Positions 31,779 to 41,040 of a stretch of 64,000 nt of DNA are shown one piece after another. The DNA lies in assembly GCF_030056575.1 (NCBI RefSeq), contig NZ_JASHHX010000005.1:149890-213889 (forward strand), in the 5' to 3' direction. The notes beneath the pieces are model-generated. The model was not told the DNA's origin and did no database searches. It saw only the letters and a program-made list of their open reading frames with translations. How positions within the stretch are numbered: the first letter of the stretch is position 1; every line of letters starts with the position of its first letter. Made by a program: the position numbers and the translations under genes. This DNA comes from Rhodoblastus sp. 17X3 (GTDB taxonomy: Bacteria > Pseudomonadota > Alphaproteobacteria > Rhizobiales > Beijerinckiaceae).

Positions 31779-32339
31779 TTGCGCGCGCTCAAATTTTTCC
31801 TTCTCGCCGGCGCCTTCCTTCTGGCCATCGAGGCGCCGAAGCCTTTCCTTCAGCCGCAGACGCCCGTCTCCGCTCCGGTGCGCGTCGCCTTCGGCCCGGC
31901 GCCGGGCTTCGACACGCTCGACCCCGAGCTGATCGGCCAGGCGCGAAGAAGCATCGACATGGCGGCCTATGTGCTGAGCGACCAGAGGGTGATCGAAGCC
32001 CTGTCGGCGGCGGCGAGCCGCGGCGTGAAGATCCGGCTCTATTTCGACGCCGAACAGTTCCGGCGGATCGGCGGCATGAACGACAATGTTCTCGCCCTCA
32101 CGAATCAGCCCAATGTCAAGGCAAGGATCAAGGCCGAGCAGAACGACCTGATGCATCTGAAAGCCTATACCGTGGACGGGCGCTGGCTTCGCACCGGCTC
32201 CACCAATTTCTCCTGGTCCGGCGAGACCCGCCAGGACAATGACATCATCATCATCGACAGCCCCCAGGCCGCCGAGCAATTTGCCCGCGCATTCGAAAAG
32301 CTCTGGACGCGGCGCGACAACCGGGACGCGGCGCCATGA
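31779..32339 (+). CDS. Phospholipase D-like protein with a single HKD motif, membrane-anchored or exported
   Basis: A 186-residue protein starts at a TTG (31779) with GAGG 5 bp upstream, 7 bp after the tsaD stop. An N-terminal hydrophobic stretch (LKFFLLAGAFLLAIEA) suggests export or anchoring. The PLD domain has one complete HKD motif, HLKAYTVD (HxKx4D), followed by GSTNFSWSGETRQDND. One motif per chain is typical of the Nuc-like endonuclease subfamily, which works as dimers, rather than two-motif lipases. The stop overlaps the gpsA start by 4 bp. Whether it cuts DNA or lipid cannot be told. It sits between tsaD and gpsA, which are often adjacent in relatives. Confidence 0.82.
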   Translation: MRALKFFLLAGAFLLAIEAPKPFLQPQTPVSAPVRVAFGPAPGFDTLDPELIGQARRSIDMAAYVLSDQRVIEALSAAASRGVKIRLYFDAEQFRRIGGMNDNVLALTNQPNVKARIKAEQNDLMHLKAYTVDGRWLRTGSTNFSWSGETRQDNDIIIIDSPQAAEQFARAFEKLWTRRDNRDAAP

Positions 32340-33343
32340 GCCAAGCAAAAAAACCCAAGTCCGCGACGCTCGCCGTGCTGGGCGCCGGCGCCTGGGGCAC
32401 GGCTTTGGCCAATATTGCGGCGATCTCCAACGCCCGGGTCTGGCTCTGGGCGCATGATCCCGCCCATGTCGAGGCGATGAGGGAGACGCGGCGCAACGAG
32501 CGCCGGCTGCCCGGCGTCACGCTCGCGCCGGAAGTGGAGCCGACCGCCGACATCGCCTGTGTCGGCGCGGCCGACCATGTGCTGGCGGTGGTCCCGGCGC
32601 AGAGCTATCGCGCGACCGCCGAAGCGATGCGCGGCCATTTGCGTCCCGAATCGGCGGTGGTGAATTGCGCCAAGGGCATCGAGCAGCATAGCGGGCTATA
32701 CATGCGGGAGGTGCTGGCCGAAGTGCTGCCCGGCCAGCCCGCCGCCGCTCTGTCCGGCCCGAGCTTCGCGGTCGATCTCGGACGCGGGCTTCCCACCGCC
32801 GTGACCTTGGCCGCCGAGCGCATCGAGCTGGCGGAAGAGCTGTGCGCGCGCCTCGCGGCGCCGCATTTCCGGCTCTATCGGTCGAGCGATCTGGTCGGGG
32901 TGGAAATCGGCGGCGCGGCGAAGAATGTGCTGGCCATCGCCTGCGGCGTCACTTTGGGGCGCGGGCTCGGCGCCAGCGCCCATGCCGCCTTGCTCGCGCG
33001 CGGCTTCGCCGAACTGATGCGCTTCGCCACCGCGCAAGGCGCGCGGCCGGAGACCATCATGGGGCTTTCGGGACTGGGCGACCTCGCCCTGACCTGCTCG
33101 TCGCCGCAATCGCGCAATTACGCGCTTGGCTTCGCCCTCGGGCGCGGCGAAACGCCGCAAACCGCCGGTCACGGCAAATTGACGGAAGGAGCGCTGAGCG
33201 CGCGCATCCTGACGGAAAAGGCGCGCAAACTGGGTGTGGAAATGCCGATCGCCGAAGCGGTGGCCGCGATACTTGAAAATCGGATCGAGGTCGGCGCGGC
33301 GATCGAAGCCCTGATGAGCCGGCCGTTCAAAGCCGAAGCCTGA
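32336..33343 (+). CDS. gpsA: NAD(P)-dependent glycerol-3-phosphate dehydrogenase
   Basis: A 335-residue enzyme reducing dihydroxyacetone phosphate to sn-glycerol-3-phosphate for phospholipid synthesis. The Rossmann motif LGAGAWGTALANIAA lies near residue 15; catalytic-lysine and substrate segments include LSGPSFAVDLGRGLPTA, EIGGAAKNVLAIACGV and GLSGLGDLALTCSSPQSRN. The ATG overlaps the PLD-like stop (ATGA). The last codons (AEA and stop) lie inside the first of three 36-bp tandem repeats, so repeat expansion here touches the very C-terminus. Confidence 0.97.
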   Translation: MSQAKKPKSATLAVLGAGAWGTALANIAAISNARVWLWAHDPAHVEAMRETRRNERRLPGVTLAPEVEPTADIACVGAADHVLAVVPAQSYRATAEAMRGHLRPESAVVNCAKGIEQHSGLYMREVLAEVLPGQPAAALSGPSFAVDLGRGLPTAVTLAAERIELAEELCARLAAPHFRLYRSSDLVGVEIGGAAKNVLAIACGVTLGRGLGASAHAALLARGFAELMRFATAQGARPETIMGLSGLGDLALTCSSPQSRNYALGFALGRGETPQTAGHGKLTEGALSARILTEKARKLGVEMPIAEAVAAILENRIEVGAAIEALMSRPFKAEA

Positions 33344-33439
33344 CGCCCGTCTCACGGCGGGCTGTTGGCCGAAGCCTGACGCCCGTCTCACGACGGGCTG
33401 TTGGCCGAAGCCCGACGCCCGTCTTACGACGCGCTATTG
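33332..33439 (+). repeat. Three 36-bp tandem repeats with hairpin cores
   Basis: Units start at 33332, 33368 and 33404 with the pattern GCCGAAGCCTGACGCCCGTC... ending GGGCTGTTG; a partial fourth copy follows from 33440. Units 1 and 2 differ at one base, and unit 3 carries several changes. Each contains an inverted repeat GCCCGTC-TCAC-GACGGGC (hairpins at 33345-33362, 33381-33398 and 33417-33434; perfect in unit 2). The first unit includes the gpsA stop codon. There are no spacers, so it is not CRISPR. A triplicated 3'-end terminator or stability element is one reading. Confidence 0.85.
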
Positions 33440-33514
33440 GCCGAGGGCTGACTTCCGGCTCTCGCGGGCGAGAACCGGATAGGAGCGACTGCGACGCCGA
33501 GCTGACGCGAGGGA

Positions 33515-33546
33515 TGCGTCGATCGCGACGTATCGCGATCGACGCA
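33515..33546. terminator. Perfect palindromic stem-loop between gpsA and the DUF3597 gene
   Basis: Arms TGCGTCGATCGCGA (33515-33528) and TCGCGATCGACGCA (33533-33546) are exactly complementary over 14 bp with a 4-base loop. It lies 26 bp from the DUF3597 stop in a convergent intergenic region, so a bidirectional terminator is the simplest role. No U-tract follows on either strand; a protein-binding palindrome is possible. Confidence 0.6.
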
Positions 33547-33572
33547 ATCAACGAATCTTGGCGCCGCCTTTC

Positions 33573-33971
33573 TTACTTCTTCAGCAGGTCCGCCGGGACC
33601 TTGCCGCCATTGGCGGCGACAAGGGCGATGACCTTGTCATGCAGCCAGATGTTCATCTTCGCGGAATCATGGGTGTCGCCCTCATATTTCAGCTCGGCGG
33701 CAAGATCCTTGCGCGCGGCGAGGCTGGAATCGAGACCGAGGACCTTCAGCAGATCGACGATGGAAACGCGCCAGTCCAGCGTCTCCGGGTTCTTCTCGTT
33801 CAGGTCGTCGAGAACCGCGGCAATGTCCACCTTGGCGGCGATATCGGCAGGAACGCTCGCGGGAGCGCCAGCAGCCGGCGCGGCGGCGGCCTCCGCGGCG
33901 GGGGCCGCCGGAGCGGCTTCAGCCGGGGTCGTGCCAAAAATTTTTCCGAGAATGGCGCCAAAAAAGCTCAT
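33573..33971 (-). CDS. DUF3597 domain protein
   Basis: The 132-residue product begins MSFFGAILGKIFG, a short amphipathic or hydrophobic segment. An alanine/proline-rich linker follows (about residues 15-45), then a compact domain VDIAAVLDDLNEKNPETLDW...SIVDLLKVLGLDSSLAARKDLAAEL, ending ANGGKVPADLLKK. This matches the DUF3597 family, a small helical domain of unknown function that often follows a low-complexity linker. It is monocistronic and convergent with gpsA. It has no catalytic motif that I can see. Confidence 0.82.
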   Translation of the reverse strand: MSFFGAILGKIFGTTPAEAAPAAPAAEAAAAPAAGAPASVPADIAAKVDIAAVLDDLNEKNPETLDWRVSIVDLLKVLGLDSSLAARKDLAAELKYEGDTHDSAKMNIWLHDKVIALVAANGGKVPADLLKK

Positions 33972-34164
33972 GGGAATCCTCCCAAAAATGGGTCTGTCAT
34001 GTTCCCGGCGCCTTGGATCAGGGCCGTCAACGGCGTCACGCTAAGCCCATGTTGCGACGTTTACAACACGCTCCCCCGCGCCTCGCGGTTGAACTGACCG
34101 AGCGTCTCGTGCAACCATTTGGCGCGAAAGCATTCTCGCCGAAGAAGAATCCCGGAACGCCATC

Positions 34165-34449
34165 ATGCATTTTGTCGCCATTTGCCTGGACAGGCCCGAT
34201 TCCCTGTCCAAAAGGCTTGAAAACCGCGCCGCCCATCTCGCTTTTCTCGGAGAAAAGCCGGAAGTCGTGAAACTCGCTGGTCCTTTTCTCGATTCGGCGG
34301 GCCAGCCCTGCGGTTCGATGCTGATCCTCGATTGCCCGGACGAGGCCGCCGCGCTCGCCTTCCTGGCGCGCGACCCCTATGCCGGAGCCGACCTGTTCGC
34401 CTCCGTCGAACTGCGCGCCTACAAGCCCGTCCTGGGAGCCGCTTTGTAA
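34165..34449 (+). CDS. YciI family protein
   Basis: A 94-residue ferredoxin-like-fold YciI domain: MHFVAICLDRPDSLSKRLEN with the family H and D positions near the N-terminus, then GQPCGSMLILDCPDEAAALAF and DPYAGADLFASVELRAYKPVLG. YciI domains are proposed small enzymes or stress proteins; activity is generally unproven. The gene order with gpsA upstream and an EVE-domain gene downstream recurs in Hyphomicrobiales. Its stop shares a base with the next start (TAATG), so translation is coupled. Confidence 0.9.
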   Translation: MHFVAICLDRPDSLSKRLENRAAHLAFLGEKPEVVKLAGPFLDSAGQPCGSMLILDCPDEAAALAFLARDPYAGADLFASVELRAYKPVLGAAL

Positions 34450-34874
34450 TGAGCGCCGGGAAATCCTACTGGCTGGTCAAGAGCGAGCCGGACGCCTGGT
34501 CCTGGGACCAGATGGTCGCCTGCGGCGCTGAGGGCACCGGCTGGACCGGCGTGCGCAACCATCTCGCCAAACAGCAGATGATGGCGATGAAGCTCGGCGA
34601 TCTCGCCTTTTTCTATCATTCCAATGTCGGCAAGGAGATCGTCGGCATTGTCGAAATCATGAAGACCTTCCATCCCGACCCGACCGACGCCAGCGGCAAA
34701 TTCGGCATGGTCGACGTGCGCGCGGTCCAGCCGCTGAAGCGGCCTGTGACGCTTGAAGAGATCAAGGCCGATCCGCGCTTCGCCGAACTGGCGCTGGTCA
34801 AGATGTCGCGTCTCTCGGTCCAGCCGGTTTCGGCGGAAAACTGGCGGGCGATCCGCGCGCTCGGCGGGCTATAG
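34449..34874 (+). CDS. EVE domain-containing protein
   Basis: A 141-residue PUA-like EVE domain: SYWLVKSEPDAWSWDQMV, WTGVRNHLAKQQMMAMKLGD, AFFYHSNVGKEIVGIVEI and DPTDASGKFGMVDVRAVQ. EVE domains bind modified bases such as methylcytosine derivatives; stand-alone bacterial copies like this one are housekeeping-like and unassigned. ATG 34449 is set by the one-base overlap with the YciI stop. Its 3' end overlaps the 3' end of the convergent marR gene by 6 bp. Confidence 0.92.
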   Translation: MSAGKSYWLVKSEPDAWSWDQMVACGAEGTGWTGVRNHLAKQQMMAMKLGDLAFFYHSNVGKEIVGIVEIMKTFHPDPTDASGKFGMVDVRAVQPLKRPVTLEEIKADPRFAELALVKMSRLSVQPVSAENWRAIRALGGL

Positions 34875-35402
34875 GTCGTCGGCGTCGAGCGCCGCGCCCG
34901 GTTGAGGAAGTCCCATGGCGATCGCGGCCAGCCAGCGCCGCAGGAGCTTTTCCCGCTTGGGGCGGACGCCCTCGATCAGCCGCGCGCTCGCGGCGTCGGT
35001 CCGCTCCCGGCCAAGGCGCAGGATTTTCTCGCCTTCCGGCGTGAGGACCAGCGGCCGCGCCCTCGACGCCGACGAAACCCCGCCTTCTTCCTCGCGCGCC
35101 AGACCGGCGCGGCGCAGATTGGCGACGATCAGCGACACGGTTTGCGGCGTCAGCTTGGCCTTCCGGGCGAGATCGGCGGCGAGCAGGCCCGGGGTCGCGC
35201 CGATCAGCAACAGGGCGGAAAGTTGCGGTGGCGTGACGCCGAGATCGGCGAGCAGCCGCTCCTCGGCGAGCCGTTGCGCGCTCGCCGCCTGACGCAGGAG
35301 CGCGGCAATGTCGCCATTTTCGCCCGGCAGATCGAGCGAGCGCGCCCGGCGCTTTTGCGCTTCCTGCGCGCCTGCTTCTTCGGGAGGTCGGATCTTCGCC
35401 AT
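34869..35402 (-). CDS. MarR family transcriptional regulator
   Basis: A 177-residue protein with a charged N-terminal extension (about 40 residues), then a MarR winged helix: ALLRQAASAQRLAEERLLADLG, TPPQLSALLLIGATPGLLAADLA, the recognition-helix region KLTPQTVSLIVANLRRAGLA, and the wing with ARPLVLTPEGEKIL. MarR proteins are usually ligand-responsive dimers repressing nearby genes. ATG 35402 is chosen for its GAGG site 6 bp upstream. A GGCTG-CTGA-CAGCC dyad lies 35 bp upstream and may be its operator. The divergent neighbour is zapE. Ligand and targets are unknown. Confidence 0.85.
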   Translation of the reverse strand: MAKIRPPEEAGAQEAQKRRARSLDLPGENGDIAALLRQAASAQRLAEERLLADLGVTPPQLSALLLIGATPGLLAADLARKAKLTPQTVSLIVANLRRAGLAREEEGGVSSASRARPLVLTPEGEKILRLGRERTDAASARLIEGVRPKREKLLRRWLAAIAMGLPQPGAALDADDL

Positions 35403-35436
35403 GATAATCCTCGCGTAATGGCGCTTGCCTTGCATA

Positions 35437-35450
35437 GGCTGCTGACAGCC
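35437..35450. promoter_or_regulatory. Dyad upstream of marR, possible autoregulatory operator
   Basis: GGCTGCTGACAGCC is an inverted repeat of two 5-bp arms around 4 bp, between marR and zapE and 35 bp from the marR start. The size and place fit a MarR-type operator, though the arms are short. Confidence 0.35.
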
Positions 35451-35531
35451 GTCTGATATTTATCATCCGAGCGCCGGGGCGCAAGCGCCGGCGGGCGCCT
35501 CGATCGCTTATCCCTTCGGCGAAAGAACATC

Positions 35532-35560
35532 TTGTCAGCCGCGCCAGCGCGCCGCTACAC
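35532..35560 (+). promoter_or_regulatory. Possible zapE promoter
   Basis: TTGTCA (35532-35537) and CTACAC (35555-35560) are spaced by 17 bp on the plus strand, 26 bp upstream of the zapE ATG. It is a reasonable sigma-70-type candidate with a weak -10. Confidence 0.35.
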
Positions 35561-35586
35561 GCCTTTATTGGAATCCGGAAAGCCCA

Positions 35587-36771
35587 ATGGAACATTCCCG
35601 CCGCTCGATCGTCGACCAATATGACAGCCTCGTCGCGCAGGGACGCATCGAGCGCGACTCCAAACAGGTCGCGGTGGTGGAGAAGCTCGACGCGCTGAGC
35701 GTGACCCTGACCGAAAGCCGGCTGGCCCGCAAATCGAGCGCATTGGGCTGGCTGTTCGGCGCCCGCAAGGTCGAGACGGCGACGCCGCGCGGGCTGTACA
35801 TCTGGGGATCGGTCGGGCGCGGCAAGACCATGCTGATGGATCTGTTCTTCGATTCAGTCGAGATCGAATTGAAGCGCCGGGTTCATTTCCATGCCTTCAT
35901 GGCCGACGTCCACAAGCGCATTTTCGCCTGGCGCCAGAAAAAGAAGACCAACGAGGTCAAGGGCGACGATCCGATAGCCCCCATCGCCGACGACCTGATC
36001 AAGGAAGCGACGCTGCTCTGCTTCGATGAATTCGCGGTCACGGACATTGCCGACGCCATGATCCTCGGCCGGCTGTTCGAGGCGCTGTGGGCGCGCAAGA
36101 TTGTCGTCGTCGCGACCTCCAATGTCGATCCGTCCGATCTATACAAGGATGGCCTGAACCGCGCTTTATTCCTGCCCTTCATCGGCATGATCAAGAGCAG
36201 GATGGAAGTGATCAAGCTGGATTCGCGAACAGATTTCCGGCTGGAGAAACTCGGCGACGTGGCGGTTTACCATTGCCCGGTCGATGATTCCGCGCGCGCG
36301 GCGCTCGACAAGGCCTTTCACGCTTTGGCCGGCGTGGCGCGCGGCGAGCCTGTCAGCCTGCCCCTGCTCGGACGGGAAATCGCGATCCCGCAGGCCTCCA
36401 GCCATGTCGCGCGCTTCGATTACGCCGATCTCTGCAAGCGGCCGCTTGGCGCAGCGGACTTTCTCGCCATCGCGGAGAATTACCACGTTCTCGTGGTGGA
36501 CAACATACCGGCCATCAAGCCGGAGGAGCGCAATGAGGCGAAGCGCTTCATCAACCTGATCGACGCCCTCTATGACCAGAAGGTCAAGTTGATCGCTTCC
36601 GCGGACGTCGAACCGGACCTGCTCTATCGCGCCGAACAGGGCCGCGAGGCCTTCGAATTCGCGCGGACCATCTCGCGGCTGACGGAAATGCGCTCGACGG
36701 AATATATGGCCCTGCCCCACGGTCGCGGCGATGTGGTGAGCGGAGACATCACGGGCCTGGTCGAGACATGA
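35587..36771 (+). CDS. zapE: Cell division protein ZapE / AFG1-family ATPase
   Basis: A 394-residue AFG1-like P-loop ATPase. Walker A is YIWGSVGRGKTMLMD (GxxxxGKT at 74-81), Walker B is TLLCFDEFAVTD, and sensor-type residues lie in VVATSNVDPSDLYKDG. In E. coli ZapE acts on the Z-ring; in mitochondria AFG1 helps degrade complex IV subunits. The name is by homology. Its stop overlaps the TetR start by 4 bp (ATGA). In rhizobia zapE commonly stands upstream of mdh and suc genes, as here. Confidence 0.93.
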   Translation: MEHSRRSIVDQYDSLVAQGRIERDSKQVAVVEKLDALSVTLTESRLARKSSALGWLFGARKVETATPRGLYIWGSVGRGKTMLMDLFFDSVEIELKRRVHFHAFMADVHKRIFAWRQKKKTNEVKGDDPIAPIADDLIKEATLLCFDEFAVTDIADAMILGRLFEALWARKIVVVATSNVDPSDLYKDGLNRALFLPFIGMIKSRMEVIKLDSRTDFRLEKLGDVAVYHCPVDDSARAALDKAFHALAGVARGEPVSLPLLGREIAIPQASSHVARFDYADLCKRPLGAADFLAIAENYHVLVVDNIPAIKPEERNEAKRFINLIDALYDQKVKLIASADVEPDLLYRAEQGREAFEFARTISRLTEMRSTEYMALPHGRGDVVSGDITGLVET

Positions 36772-37412
36772 CCGCCCCGGCGCGCTCCGGAGAATTGGCC
36801 GCTGACCAGAAGGTCTCCGCCGACCAGAAGATCCTGGAGCTCGCCTGCGACCATTTGCGCCGGTTCGGCCCCCGACGGACCACCATTGTCGGCATAGCCG
36901 AAGCCGCCGGCATGTCCCACGCCAATGTCTATCGCTATTTCCCCTCCAAGGAGGCCCTGTTCGAAACGGTCACCTCGCTCTGGCTCAAGCCGCTGGAAGA
37001 GGAGTTGCGGATTATCGTCCAGGGCCAGGACCCCGCCTATGACAAGATTGAGCGCGCCCTGACCGCGCTCCAGCACGCCTATCGCGACAAGCGCGACAAT
37101 GATCCGATCCTGTTTCGCCTGCTGTGCGACGCCATCGAGCAGGGCGGCGGCATCGCCCGCAAGCACCGCAACAAGGTTCAGACCGCCATCCAGGCGATCG
37201 TCGAGGAGGGCATTGGGTCCGGCGCCTTTCGCATGCAGGACCGGCGGAGGGCCATGGCCTTGATCTTCGACCTCGCCCACCGCTTCATCCAGCCGGTGTC
37301 CATCGCGCTGGACAAGGCGGTTTCCATGGCCGAAATGGAGTTTCGCGCAGGGCGCGTCATTGGAGTGATCCAGCGGAGCCTGACCTACGGGGATCCAGAT
37401 TTCGATATCTGA
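36768..37412 (+). CDS. TetR family transcriptional regulator
   Basis: A 214-residue protein with an N-terminal TetR helix-turn-helix: ILELACDHLRRFGPRRTTI, VGIAEAAGMSHANVYRYFPS and KEALFETV (about residues 22-68). The C-terminal ligand domain has no obvious class signature. It is translated from an ATG overlapping the zapE stop, so the two are coupled. A TGACA/TGTCA dyad sits at its stop. The following 284-bp gap leads to mdh. Ligand and targets cannot be inferred; autoregulation would have to act through the zapE promoter. Confidence 0.9.
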   Translation: MTAPARSGELAADQKVSADQKILELACDHLRRFGPRRTTIVGIAEAAGMSHANVYRYFPSKEALFETVTSLWLKPLEEELRIIVQGQDPAYDKIERALTALQHAYRDKRDNDPILFRLLCDAIEQGGGIARKHRNKVQTAIQAIVEEGIGSGAFRMQDRRRAMALIFDLAHRFIQPVSIALDKAVSMAEMEFRAGRVIGVIQRSLTYGDPDFDI

Positions 37413-38659
<1,247 letters not shown>

Positions 38660-38748
38660 TTTGACGCCAAGCCAAAGCTTGCGCATTTCCGCTGAAATTT
38701 GACGCGGTGGAGGCGCGCAAGCCCCATCCCCATTCATGAGGACTGCAA

Positions 38749-39948
38749 ATGAATATTCATGAGTATCAGGCGAAAGCCGTTCTCAAGGAATTCGGAGTTC
38801 CGGTTTCGCGTGGCGTGCCGGTCCTGAAGGTTGAAGAGGCCGAAGCCGCCGCCAAGGAGCTTGGCGGTCCGCTCTGGGTCGTGAAGTCCCAGATTCATGC
38901 TGGCGGCCGCGGCAAGGGCAAGTTCAAGGAGGCCGCCGCAGGCGAAAAGGGCGGCGTGCGTCTCGCCAAGTCGATCGACGAGGTCAAGACCTTCGTCAAG
39001 GAAATGCTCGGCAATACGCTGGTCACGATCCAGACCGGCCCGGCCGGCAAGCAGGTCAACCGCCTCTATATCGAGGACGGCTCCGACATCGAGAAGGAAT
39101 TCTACCTCTCGGCGCTGGTCGACCGCGTCACGTCGCGCGTCTCCTTCGTCGTCTCGACCGAAGGCGGCATGGACATCGAGGAAGTCGCCCATTCGACCCC
39201 CGAAAAGATCCACACATTCTCGGTCGATCCGGCCACCGGCATCATGCCGCACCATGGCCGCACCGTCGCCAAGGCGCTGAACCTGTCGGGCGATCTCGCC
39301 AAGCAGGCGGGCGTGCTGGTCGCAAAGCTGTACAAGGCCTTCGTCGAGAAGGACATGGCCATGCTGGAGATCAATCCCCTGATCGTCTCCAAGCAGGGCG
39401 AACTGAAGTGCCTGGACGCGAAGGTGTCCTTCGACTCCAACGCGCTCTACCGCCATCCCGACATGCTCGCCCTGCGCGACGAGACCGAAGAAGACGCCAA
39501 GGAAATCGAAGCGTCGAAATATGACCTGTCCTACATCACGCTCGACGGCGCGATCGGCTGCATGGTCAACGGCGCCGGCCTCGCCATGGCGACGATGGAC
39601 ATCATCAAGCTCTATGGCATGGAGCCCGCCAACTTCCTCGACGTCGGCGGCGGCGCCACCAAGGAGAAGGTGACGGCGGCGTTCAAGATCATCACCGCCG
39701 ACCCGAACGTCAAAGGCATTCTGGTCAACATCTTCGGCGGCATCATGCGCTGCGACGTCATCGCCGAAGGCGTGATCGCCGCGGTCAAGGACGTCGGCCT
39801 CGAGGTTCCGCTGGTCGTGCGCCTCGAAGGCACGAACGTCGAACTCGGCAAGAGAATCATCAGCGAATCGGGTCTCAACGTGATTCCGGCGGACGATCTC
39901 GACGATGCCGCGCAGAAAATCGTCAAGGCCGTCAAGGAGGCCGAATAA
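38749..39948 (+). CDS. sucC: Succinyl-CoA synthetase beta subunit (ADP-forming)
   Basis: A 399-residue beta subunit with an N-terminal ATP-grasp domain ([37 protein letters not shown]) and a C-terminal CoA-ligase domain with [17 protein letters not shown], the conserved power-helix region. With SucD it converts succinyl-CoA to succinate and makes ATP. GAGGA precedes the ATG. The stop shares a base with the sucD start (TAATG), giving tight coupling of the two subunits. Confidence 0.98.
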   Translation: MNIHEYQAKAVLKEFGVPVSRGVPVLKVEEAEAAAKELGGPLWVVKSQIHAGGRGKGKFKEAAAGEKGGVRLAKSIDEVKTFVKEMLGNTLVTIQTGPAGKQVNRLYIEDGSDIEKEFYLSALVDRVTSRVSFVVSTEGGMDIEEVAHSTPEKIHTFSVDPATGIMPHHGRTVAKALNLSGDLAKQAGVLVAKLYKAFVEKDMAMLEINPLIVSKQGELKCLDAKVSFDSNALYRHPDMLALRDETEEDAKEIEASKYDLSYITLDGAIGCMVNGAGLAMATMDIIKLYGMEPANFLDVGGGATKEKVTAAFKIITADPNVKGILVNIFGGIMRCDVIAEGVIAAVKDVGLEVPLVVRLEGTNVELGKRIISESGLNVIPADDLDDAAQKIVKAVKEAE

Positions 39949-40838
39949 TGTCCATCCTGATCGACAGCAACACCAAGATCATCACTCAGGGTTTCACGGG
40001 CAAGAACGGCACGTTCCACTCTGAACAGGCCCTGGCCTATTTCGGCACCAAGGTCGTCGGCGGCACCTCGCCCGGCAAGGGCGGCAGCACGCATATCGGC
40101 CTGCCGGTATTCGACACCGTCGCCGAAGCCCGCGACGCCACCGGCGCCAACGCCTCGGTGATCTATGTTCCGCCGCCGGGCGCGGCCGACGCGATCTGCG
40201 AAGCCATCGACGCCGAAATCCCCCTGATCGTCGCCATCACGGAAGGCATTCCCGTCGAGGACATGATCAAGGTGAAGCGTTCGCTCTCCGGCTCCAAGTC
40301 GCGCCTGATCGGCCCGAACTGCCCGGGCGTGATGACCGCCGGCGAGTGCAAGATCGGCATCATGCCGGGCAACATCTTCCGCCAGGGCAATGTCGGCATC
40401 GTCTCGCGCTCCGGCACGCTGACCTATGAAGCCGTATTCCAGACCTCGCAGGTTGGCCTTGGCCAGACCACCGCGGTCGGCATCGGCGGCGACCCGGTCA
40501 AGGGCACGGAATTCATCGACATGCTCGAACTGTTCCTGGCCGACGACAAGACCCACTCGATCATCATGATCGGCGAAATCGGCGGCTCGGCGGAAGAAGA
40601 CGCCGCGCAGTTCATCGCCGACGAGGCCAAGCGCGGCCGCAAGAAGCCGATGGTCGGCTTCATCGCGGGCCGCACCGCCCCTCCCGGCCGCCGCATGGGC
40701 CATGCCGGCGCGATCATCTCGGGCGGCAAGGGCGGCGCCGAGGACAAGATCGCGGCGATGGAGGCGGCGGGCATCCGCGTTTCGCCTTCGCCGGCGCGTC
40801 TCGGCTCGACCCTGATCGAAGTCCTGAAGGGCAATTGA
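39948..40838 (+). CDS. sucD: Succinyl-CoA synthetase alpha subunit
   Basis: A 296-residue alpha subunit. The CoA-binding N-terminus contains [37 protein letters not shown] follows; and the phosphorylated histidine lies in [19 protein letters not shown] (H252). It forms the heterodimer with SucC in the TCA cycle. A strong stem-loop in the 202-bp spacer separates it from sucA. Confidence 0.98.
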   Translation: MSILIDSNTKIITQGFTGKNGTFHSEQALAYFGTKVVGGTSPGKGGSTHIGLPVFDTVAEARDATGANASVIYVPPPGAADAICEAIDAEIPLIVAITEGIPVEDMIKVKRSLSGSKSRLIGPNCPGVMTAGECKIGIMPGNIFRQGNVGIVSRSGTLTYEAVFQTSQVGLGQTTAVGIGGDPVKGTEFIDMLELFLADDKTHSIIMIGEIGGSAEEDAAQFIADEAKRGRKKPMVGFIAGRTAPPGRRMGHAGAIISGGKGGAEDKIAAMEAAGIRVSPSPARLGSTLIEVLKGN

Positions 40839-40880
40839 TCCGTCGCGCGGCGGCTCCAAGCCTCCCGCGCGCCAAAAATG

Positions 40881-40910
40881 ATCCGATCCGGCGTCCTCGC
40901 CGGGTCGGAT
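40881..40910 (+). promoter_or_regulatory. Intercistronic stem-loop sucD-sucA
   Basis: ATCCGATCCGGCG and CGCCGGGTCGGAT pair over 13 bp (one G-U) with a 4-base loop, 42 bp after the sucD stop. There is no U-tract. It could protect the sucCD message, partly terminate, or mark a processing site before the 2-oxoglutarate dehydrogenase genes. Confidence 0.6.
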
Positions 40911-41040
40911 GAGAATGGAAGAGCCCGCCGCAAGGAAAGCGGGCGACAACGGCGCCGCAACGGCGTCAATGTGGGTGGAAAGCCGCCCGAGCCCGCGAAA
41001 CGCCGTCCGATACGGCCGCGCGGAGCGAGAGGACATCAAG

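Noticed and set aside
33332..33439. Possible CRISPR array
   Set aside because: The 36-bp units are directly contiguous without spacers, only three in number, and no cas genes are present.
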